This document shows positions 1-6,866 of a DNA stretch of 6,866 nucleotides, in pieces (the first letter of the stretch is position 1; each line of letters starts with the position of its first letter). Location: positions 1 through 6,866 of the forward strand of contig CAMOHW010000046.1 of the NCBI GenBank assembly GCA_946615525.1, read 5' to 3'. The DNA comes from an uncultured Clostridia bacterium (lineage in GTDB: Bacteria; Bacillota; Clostridia; Oscillospirales; CAG-272). Position numbers and translations under genes: made by a program. The notes under the pieces are model-generated. The model saw only the letters and a list, made by a program, of their open reading frames with translations, did no database searches and was not told the DNA's origin.

Positions 1-352
1 CGATCGTTTGCCCGATGATCGATTTGAACGATTCATAAAGCCGATTTGCAATTTTGGGCGGTGCCGATTCCAGAAAATCCGGTCGATTGCCGTGCCGGCA
101 ATTTGCCAAAAGGGTGAATTGGGAAACAACCAGAACTTCCCCGCCAACATCTATGACCGAGCGGTTCATCTTGCCGTTCTCATCCGAAAAAATGCGCAAT
201 TTCAAAATCTTTTCGGCTAAAATTGCGGCTTCCGCTTCCGAATCCCCCTGCGCAACGCCAAGGAAGATCAAAAGCCCCCGGTCAATAGCCCCAACGGTTT
301 TCCCCTCTACAATTACATTTGCGCTTTTGACGCGCTGGATTACTGCTTTCAT
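1..352 (-). CDS. dtd: D-aminoacyl-tRNA deacylase (Dtd), 3' end cut off by window edge
   Basis: Dtd is a cytoplasmic enzyme that hydrolyses D-amino acids mischarged onto tRNA (for example D-Tyr-tRNA), releasing free tRNA and preventing D-residues from entering proteins. The reading frame from the ATG at 352 gives 117 residues and runs off the left edge; the family is about 145-150 residues, so roughly 30 are missing. The N-terminus ([13 protein letters not shown]) is typical, and the active-site motif SQFTLLA lies at residues 77-83, followed by the usual R-x-G-N-R-P stretch (86-91). The residue after SQFTLLA is Asn where Asp is common; I do not expect this to matter. The C-terminal Gly-Pro motif that enforces chiral selectivity falls outside the window. 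The start lies 17 bp after the relA stop with a good ribosome-binding site, so it is probably cotranscribed with relA, as is common in Firmicutes. Identity is secure. Confidence 0.95.
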   Translation of the reverse strand, partial: MKAVIQRVKSANVIVEGKTVGAIDRGLLIFLGVAQGDSEAEAAILAEKILKLRIFSDENGKMNRSVIDVGGEVLVVSQFTLLANCRHGNRPDFLESAPPKIANRLYESFKSIIGQTI

Positions 353-359
353 TATTCCG

Positions 360-365
360 CCTCCC
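360..365 (-). promoter_or_regulatory. Ribosome-binding site of dtd
   Basis: The minus strand reads GGGAGG, followed by a 7-nt spacer and the dtd ATG at 352. It lies in the 17-bp gap after the relA stop codon. It fixes the dtd start and suggests efficient reinitiation by ribosomes finishing relA. Confidence 0.8.
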
Positions 366-369
366 GCAA

Positions 370-2595
<2,226 letters not shown>

Positions 2596-2601
2596 AAAAC
2601 G

Positions 2602-2610
2602 ACCTCCTTT
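2602..2610 (-). promoter_or_regulatory. Strong ribosome-binding site of relA
   Basis: The minus strand reads AAAGGAGGT, a near-complete complement of the 16S rRNA 3' end, with a 6-nt spacer (CGTTTT) to the relA ATG at 2595. It is the strongest ribosome-binding site in the window and sets the relA start. A hairpin ends directly at its 5' edge. Confidence 0.9.
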
Positions 2611-2633
2611 CCTGTTTTTTGCAATGAAACAGG
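2611..2633 (-). promoter_or_regulatory. Stem-loop abutting the relA ribosome-binding site
   Basis: On the minus strand CCTGTTT (2633-2627) and AAACAGG (2617-2611) form a perfect 7-bp stem around a 9-nt loop. The stem lies between the recJ stop (2640-2638) and the relA Shine-Dalgarno sequence, touching the latter. There is no U-run after it, so it is not an intrinsic terminator. An alternative pairing of ACCCCT (2636-2631) with AGGAGGT (2608-2602), with one bulged A, would cover the ribosome-binding site. The two folds exclude each other because they share the 5' arm. A role in translational coupling is inference; the inverted repeat itself is directly visible. Confidence 0.5.
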
Positions 2634-2637
2634 GGTA

Positions 2638-4791
2638 TCAATTCATGGTATTGCGTAATTTTTGTAGCAAAGCCGATTGTTCCAAATCGGTTTTTTGGGG
2701 CGTGGGGTTCCATTCCATTACAAAATAGTCTGGCTCCGATTCGGTAAAGGAGCAAAGATTCAATTCCTGCAAAATCTGCAAGGAAAAACGAATTTTTGCA
2801 TAGGTAAATCCGCTTTCCGTTTGGTTGAGCGCACGTTGCAACCGGCGCATAGGAAAACAGGATTTCCCGTTTTCGTGTTCTTTTCGTAAATACTGATAAA
2901 TGACCGCAAGGTCTTTCCGATCCGGCAAAATCTGCTCGGATGCAGAAAAAGATTCCCCCGCAGAAACCGCCTCGTATCTTGCGCGCTCAGAAAGAAAAAT
3001 CAGCTCTTCCTCTTCGGCATAGGCGGCGTCCTGCAACAGCATTTGCACACGCACCGTTCCATTGAACTCGTTTGCGTCCAGCCGGAAAAGCAAATCGGCA
3101 AGTTCTCCCTCTTCAAACGGCAAATCGGTAACCCCTCTGCCAAACCAAACGGCAACCATAGAAAGCCCGTCTTTTTCCAGTTGCACGCGGACGTGCTTGC
3201 CGGCGCTCATAGGCGTAATTTTAACGATCCGCGCATTTTTTAAAAGGAAATTCGGGGTAGCATTCCCGTTCCCGTAGGGTTCCAAAAGCCGCAGCTCCTC
3301 AATGAGCCGGAGCGTCATTTCGCCAATTTCCAGGGTGCAGTCAGCTTCCTTTTGCGCGTAAAAATCGCCCTCCATATGCGTTTCAGCATATTCATTCAAA
3401 AGGCGGCGCAAAGCCGGAACATCCTGCTTGCGCACCGAAAGCCCGGCGGCAAGTTCATGCCCTCCAAAGCGGAGCAAAAGCTCCTTGCAAGCGGCAAGCG
3501 CCTCCACAAGGTTCAAGCCCTTAACACTTCGTCCGGAGCCCTTCCCGGAGCCGTCTTCCGATCCCTCATAAGAAATCAAAATACAGGGCAATCCATACCG
3601 CTCGGTAATGCGGGAAGCCACAATGCCGATAATACCGGGATGCCAGTTGTCGTGGTCAAGGACGATCACACGGCGGCGATCCTCTTTCGGCATTTCTTCG
3701 ATCATGCGGAAAGCTTCTTCGGCGATTTGCGTTTCTTCCGCCTGACGAGTGGCATTCAACTCGCAAAGTCGGTCGGCATAGCGCATTGCGCGGGTAACCG
3801 TTTCGGAAAGTAGCAGTTCAACGGCAATTCCCGCCTCGGCAACGCGTCCCGCGGCATTGATGCGCGGCGCAATGACAAATCCGATATAAGCAGATGTAAG
3901 TTTGCGTTGTTTGGTCCTTCCCGCTCCTGCCGCAGCGTCCATTAGTGCCTGCAATCCGGGGCGGCAATTCGACTCCATATCAGCAAGTCCTTTGGCAATC
4001 AGCAACCGGTTTTCATCGGTCACCGGCATAACGTCCGCAATGGTGCCGACGGCAACCAGATCTGCATAGGCATTGCCGATTTTCATCACGGCTTCCAGCG
4101 GTTCTTTGCCCTCTTTTTCAAACTGCCGGATCTCCATAGCACAGGCGAGTTTGAACGCCACGCCAACGCCGGCAAGTTCACAGAACGGATAGGTATCATC
4201 CGCGCGATGCGGATTGACGACCGCGCAACAATCCGGGATTTCCGGACGGCAGGCATGGTGGTCAGTTACAATCGTTTCAATTCCATGTTTCTTTGCATAG
4301 GCAATTTCCTCAATAGAGGTAATGCCGGTATCCACCGTTACGATCAGCGAAACGCCACGGCTTTTCAAAAGGTCAATGGCGGCATTGGAAAGCCCATAGC
4401 CCTCTTTGCTCCGACTTGGAATGTAATAACCGACATCCGCTCCCTTTTGGGAAAGATACAGGTAAAGAAGACTGGTTGCCGTAGCGCCATCCACATCATA
4501 GTCGCCGAAAACGGCAATGCGTTCGCCTCTTTCAAGCGCAATCTGCAAACGCGCAACGGCACGATCCATATCCTTCATCAAAAAGGGATCGTGCGGCATC
4601 AGATCGGCAAAATGCAAAAACCGTTCGGCGGCTTCCGGTGTGGAATAGCCGCGCAGGCAAAGTAATTTTGCCGTTGTAGGAGTAATTTTTAACGTATTGG
4701 AAAGATCGGAAACGGCCTTGTTCATTTCGGCATTTTCCGGGTCGAACAAAACGCGCCATTTTGATTTTTGGCATTGTGCAAATGCTCCCAT
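2638..4791 (-). CDS. recJ: Single-stranded-DNA-specific exonuclease RecJ
   Basis: RecJ degrades single-stranded DNA 5' to 3' in recombinational repair (RecFOR pathway), mismatch repair and base-excision repair, in the cytoplasm. Numbering from the ATG at 4791 (717 residues), the DHH domain has FGDYDVDGA (95-103; D97, D99, D101), DTG (154-156), the DHH triad (177-179), VNPHR (192-196) and D244/D253, supplying the metal-binding residues. The DHHA1 domain has HDNWHPGIIGIVASR (380-394) and RFGGHELAAG (441-450). An OB-fold follows (about 515-590) with the preceding EPYGNGN motif, and a C-terminal region as in longer Firmicutes RecJ proteins. An in-frame ATG at 4917 would add 42 residues, but these lie inside the upstream gene and resemble no RecJ; the 4791 start has AAAGGA 9 nt upstream and is preferred. 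The gene starts 25 bp after the FAD-protein gene and ends 42 bp before relA. No catalytic residue looks missing. Confidence 0.96.
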   Translation of the reverse strand: MGAFAQCQKSKWRVLFDPENAEMNKAVSDLSNTLKITPTTAKLLCLRGYSTPEAAERFLHFADLMPHDPFLMKDMDRAVARLQIALERGERIAVFGDYDVDGATATSLLYLYLSQKGADVGYYIPSRSKEGYGLSNAAIDLLKSRGVSLIVTVDTGITSIEEIAYAKKHGIETIVTDHHACRPEIPDCCAVVNPHRADDTYPFCELAGVGVAFKLACAMEIRQFEKEGKEPLEAVMKIGNAYADLVAVGTIADVMPVTDENRLLIAKGLADMESNCRPGLQALMDAAAGAGRTKQRKLTSAYIGFVIAPRINAAGRVAEAGIAVELLLSETVTRAMRYADRLCELNATRQAEETQIAEEAFRMIEEMPKEDRRRVIVLDHDNWHPGIIGIVASRITERYGLPCILISYEGSEDGSGKGSGRSVKGLNLVEALAACKELLLRFGGHELAAGLSVRKQDVPALRRLLNEYAETHMEGDFYAQKEADCTLEIGEMTLRLIEELRLLEPYGNGNATPNFLLKNARIVKITPMSAGKHVRVQLEKDGLSMVAVWFGRGVTDLPFEEGELADLLFRLDANEFNGTVRVQMLLQDAAYAEEEELIFLSERARYEAVSAGESFSASEQILPDRKDLAVIYQYLRKEHENGKSCFPMRRLQRALNQTESGFTYAKIRFSLQILQELNLCSFTESEPDYFVMEWNPTPQKTDLEQSALLQKLRNTMN

Positions 4792-4800
4792 AAAAGCCGT

Positions 4801-4806
4801 TCCTTT
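4801..4806 (-). promoter_or_regulatory. Ribosome-binding site that decides the recJ start
   Basis: The minus strand reads AAAGGA followed by 9 nt and the ATG at 4791. It lies in the 25-bp gap after the FAD-protein stop. It supports this start over the in-frame ATG at 4917, which lies within the upstream coding region. Confidence 0.75.
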
Positions 4807-4816
4807 CTCAAAAATC

Positions 4817-6451
4817 TTATTTTGAAATGCTGCCAAAGCGCTTGATGAGCGCCTCGGCAGAGCGCAAGCCGTCAACGGCGGCGCTGGTGATACCTCCGGC
4901 ATAACCGGCGCCCTCACCGCAGGGATAAATCAAATGATGCCCAATGGCAGTCCGCTCCTCGGGCAGGCGCAAAATACGCAGTGGTGCCGAGGTTCGGGTT
5001 TCGGCGGCGGTCAAGATCGTGTCCGGCGCGTCATACCCTTCCAACTTTTTGCCAAAAGACGAAAAAGCATACCGTAACGATTCGGTAACATAGGCGGGAA
5101 ACACCGTTTGCAAATCGGTAACATGAACCTTTCCCGACCGATAGGACGGCAACACGCGGGAAGGTTCTGTCCCGCGAAAAGACCCCGTCAAATCGCCAAG
5201 CGTCATAATCGGGGCATCATAATTGCCGCCTCCTGCCGAAAAAGCCGCACGCTCGATTTTGCGTTGTAACGCGATGGCACCCAACGCCAAACTACCGTTT
5301 ACCGGCTCGTAATCGGCACAGGAGAGTGAAACGGCAACCGCCGCATTGGCGTTTTTGCCGTCACGGGCATAGTTGCTCATGCCGTTTACAACAAGTCCGC
5401 CCTCTTCGGATGCGGCGGCAACAACCTCACCGCCCGGGCACATACAAAAGGTATAAACTCCGCGTGCGCCTTTCGTATCCGAAAGTGCGTATTCTGCGTG
5501 CCCGAGATTTGGATGCCCTGCAAAATTGCCGTAAAGAGCGCGGTCAATTTCACTTTGCAAATGTTCGGCACGCACGCCGACCGAAATGGGCTTTGCCTCT
5601 ATGGAAAACTGCTTTTGCAAAAGCAATTCATAGGTATCCCGCGCGCTGTGACCGGGCGCCAGCAGGATTGCCCCGCAGGAAAACTCGCCGCGATTGGTGA
5701 ACACCTGAACTGTTCCGTCCGCAAGTTCTCGAAAATCGTCCATGCGCGTGCGATAAAGGACTTTGCCGCCCAAGCGCTCGATCTCCGAGAGCATATTGGA
5801 AATGACAAGGCGCAAATTATCGGTTCCGATATGCGGTTTTGCCAGAGTTAAAATCTCCTCCGGCGCGCCAAACCGGCAGAGTGTTTGCAAAACATAGTTG
5901 CAATAGGGATCGTGTATGCGGGTAATCAGTTTTCCGTCCGAAAAAGTTCCGGCGCCTCCGGCTCCGAACTGGATATTGGAATCGGTGTCCAAAATGCCGT
6001 CTTTTACAAACTTTTCCACGGAAGTACCGCGCTTTTCGACCGAATCTCCCCGGTCTATCAAAATCGGGGCATATCCGTTTTGGGCAAGCAGAAGAGCGGC
6101 AAACAGTCCGGCAGGCCCCATACCGACGATCAGCGGCGGGGCTTTCAGGATCTCGGTTCCCCGCAAAAGTTTTGGAACTTCCTCGTTCAGTTCCCGCAGC
6201 TGTGCGCGCTTTTGAAGGCCTTGCGGAATGGGAGCTTGCGACTCGACCAAAACCGAACAGACAAATCGGATCTCCTCTTTGTGGCGCGCATCCACAGAGC
6301 GTTTATAAAGCCGAAAATGAAGCGACCGGGGTTGGATTCCCCTGCGCTTCATTTGACGGTTGGCTTCTTTGCAAATTTCTTCATCATCTGCTGAAATCGG
6401 CGCTTTGACATCATTCAGCAAATAACGATACACAATATTGTTATCCGGCAT
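4817..6451 (-). CDS. FAD-dependent dehydrogenase of unknown substrate (COG2509-type NAD(P)/FAD oxidoreductase)
   Basis: This flavoprotein belongs to a widespread, largely uncharacterised family of cytoplasmic FAD-dependent dehydrogenases; its substrate is unknown. Numbered from the ATG at 6451 (544 residues), it has an N-terminal basic alpha/beta region (about 1-95), the FAD-binding Rossmann motif GMGPAG (110-115), GAGGAGTFSDGKL (163-175), a middle catalytic-like region with the family motif CMCPGGEVV (336-344), and the C-terminal FAD-contact motif CGEGAGYAGGITSAAVDG (511-528). Length is normal. The start is uncertain: ATGs at 6484 and 6481 extend it by 11 or 10 basic residues, but a pyrimidine-rich stretch with no ribosome-binding site precedes them. 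The ATG at 6451 also lacks a strong site but overlaps the upstream stop by 11 nt, suggesting translational coupling. recJ follows after 25 bp. In many clostridia such genes sit near ybbR/cdaR and glmM, but that is only a context clue. Confidence 0.88.
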   Translation of the reverse strand: MPDNNIVYRYLLNDVKAPISADDEEICKEANRQMKRRGIQPRSLHFRLYKRSVDARHKEEIRFVCSVLVESQAPIPQGLQKRAQLRELNEEVPKLLRGTEILKAPPLIVGMGPAGLFAALLLAQNGYAPILIDRGDSVEKRGTSVEKFVKDGILDTDSNIQFGAGGAGTFSDGKLITRIHDPYCNYVLQTLCRFGAPEEILTLAKPHIGTDNLRLVISNMLSEIERLGGKVLYRTRMDDFRELADGTVQVFTNRGEFSCGAILLAPGHSARDTYELLLQKQFSIEAKPISVGVRAEHLQSEIDRALYGNFAGHPNLGHAEYALSDTKGARGVYTFCMCPGGEVVAAASEEGGLVVNGMSNYARDGKNANAAVAVSLSCADYEPVNGSLALGAIALQRKIERAAFSAGGGNYDAPIMTLGDLTGSFRGTEPSRVLPSYRSGKVHVTDLQTVFPAYVTESLRYAFSSFGKKLEGYDAPDTILTAAETRTSAPLRILRLPEERTAIGHHLIYPCGEGAGYAGGITSAAVDGLRSAEALIKRFGSISK

Positions 6452-6659
6452 CGGTTTCTGCTTGTTCGCTCGTTTCCGCATCATGGCGGAAGAAGGAGTT
6501 CTTTTTATAATCCGAATCTGTCAGATTGACGACCAAAAGCCAGATGAAAACTGCCAGGAGCAAACAAAGGAGGATTGGCAACAAACGCCAACGGCGGACC
6601 TGATTTTCTGCCGCCTCTTTTTTCTTGTTATAGTGACCAAGCGTATTTTTTGCTTTCAT
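6441..6659 (-). CDS. Small single-pass membrane protein resembling the N-terminal anchor of YbbR/CdaR
   Basis: The product has 72 residues. A basic N-terminus (K12-K14, R22, R23, R25) is followed by one hydrophobic segment at about 26-46 (LLPILLCLLLAVFIWLLVVN) and a short acidic tail. The positive-inside rule places the N-terminus in the cytoplasm and about 25 residues outside. The pattern of a basic run, then LLLAVFIWLLVVN, closely resembles the start of YbbR/CdaR proteins, the membrane regulators of the c-di-AMP synthase CdaA, but no YbbR repeats follow. The downstream gene begins 11 nt before this one stops, so there is no room for a lost domain in this frame. The ATG at 6659 has AGGAGG 9 nt upstream and starts 2 bp after the preceding stop. 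It could instead be an unrelated membrane protein; the CdaR link rests on the segment's resemblance and gene context. Confidence 0.75.
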   Translation of the reverse strand: MKAKNTLGHYNKKKEAAENQVRRWRLLPILLCLLLAVFIWLLVVNLTDSDYKKNSFFRHDAETSEQAETDAG

Positions 6660-6661
6660 GG

Positions 6662-6866
6662 TTATTTCCCTCCTCTTTTGTTGGCATTTCCGTCATTCAA
6701 AAGTTCGGGAATGCCGGGCTTGGGCAACGGCATTTCCAACTGTTCCCCTTCATTTCTTTGAGGATCGGGATCATTGAAAGAACGATTGGTAAGTTGTTCC
6801 AGACGCTCCTGGAAAAGTTTTTTGGATTCCTCGCGGCGGCGGCGCAAATAAAGCTCGCCGGCAAGA
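6662..6866 (-). CDS. 3' end of an unidentified gene (C-terminal 68 residues); possibly the CdaA tail
   Basis: The frame is open to the right edge, and only the C-terminus is visible: a strongly charged helical stretch beginning LAGELYLRRRREESKKLFQE, then a polar, probably disordered tail rich in Asn, Pro, Glu and Gln, ending KRGGK with a TAA at 6664-6662. A TTG at 6847 could in principle start a 61-residue protein, but the open upstream frame and lack of a visible start signal favour a fragment of a longer gene. No catalytic motif is visible, so function cannot be read from this piece. Because a CdaR-like anchor follows after 2 bp, the c-di-AMP synthase CdaA is a reasonable guess; the DAC catalytic domain would lie outside the window. 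Confidence refers to there being a real coding end here, not to the CdaA identity. Confidence 0.7.
   Translation of the reverse strand, partial: LAGELYLRRRREESKKLFQERLEQLTNRSFNDPDPQRNEGEQLEMPLPKPGIPELLNDGNANKRGGK
6669..6674 (-). promoter_or_regulatory. Ribosome-binding site of the small membrane-protein gene
   Basis: The minus strand reads AGGAGG, within GAGGAGGG, followed by 9 nt and the ATG at 6659. It lies inside the last codons of the upstream gene, so the two genes are tightly packed. A site this strong supports the 72-residue frame being truly translated. Confidence 0.85.

Noticed and set aside
4808..4828. An AT-rich near-palindrome around the FAD-protein stop (TCAAAAT-AAG-ATTTTTGA on the minus strand) as a terminator.
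   Set aside because: The stem is all but one pair A/T, needs a bulge, has a 3-nt loop and is followed by no T-run; recJ starts right after. It is unlikely to stop transcription.
4792..4917. A 42-residue N-terminal extension of RecJ from an ATG at 4917.
   Set aside because: It lies within the conserved 3' end of the FAD-protein gene, has no RecJ-like sequence, and the ATG at 4791 has a good ribosome-binding site.
6662..6847. A complete 61-residue protein starting at TTG 6847.
   Set aside because: The same frame stays open upstream to the window edge with coherent helical sequence and no visible start signal, so it is more likely the end of a longer protein.

Overview
The window is a compact block of bacterial core genes, all on the minus strand, so transcription runs from high to low coordinates. 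Protein sequences, gene order and strong Shine-Dalgarno sequences (AAAGGAGGT before relA, AGGAGG before the small membrane-protein gene) point to a low-to-medium-GC Gram-positive, most likely a clostridial Firmicute. The recJ-relA-dtd order is a familiar Firmicutes arrangement. Assignment to a genus is not possible from this sequence alone.

In transcription order (right to left) the genes are: the 3' end of an unidentified gene whose product ends in a basic helical stretch and a disordered tail (6866-6662); a 72-residue single-pass membrane protein resembling only the N-terminal anchor of YbbR/CdaR proteins (6659-6441); a COG2509-type FAD-dependent dehydrogenase of unknown substrate (about 6451-4817); recJ, a single-strand DNA exonuclease (4791-2638); relA, the bifunctional (p)ppGpp synthetase/hydrolase (2595-370); and dtd, D-aminoacyl-tRNA deacylase, cut by the left edge (352-1). 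Gaps are 42 bp or less, one pair overlaps, and no terminator or internal promoter stands out, so this looks like one operon. No RNA genes, CRISPR arrays, insertion sequences or attachment sites were seen, and no stretch over 300 bp lacks a gene.

Functionally the block combines DNA repair (RecJ), the stringent response (Rel) and translation quality control (Dtd) with a membrane/FAD pair at the promoter-proximal end. In many clostridia, ybbR/cdaR and this FAD protein lie near cdaA, the c-di-AMP synthase gene. If the truncated right-hand gene is cdaA, which is only an inference, the transcript would carry genes for two nucleotide second messengers.

Most of the window is ordinary conserved genome. 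The observations worth a second look are the miniature CdaR-like anchor without YbbR repeats, the possible c-di-AMP/ppGpp linkage, and a hairpin directly against the relA ribosome-binding site with an alternative fold that could hide it. I found no convincing new defence or mobile system.
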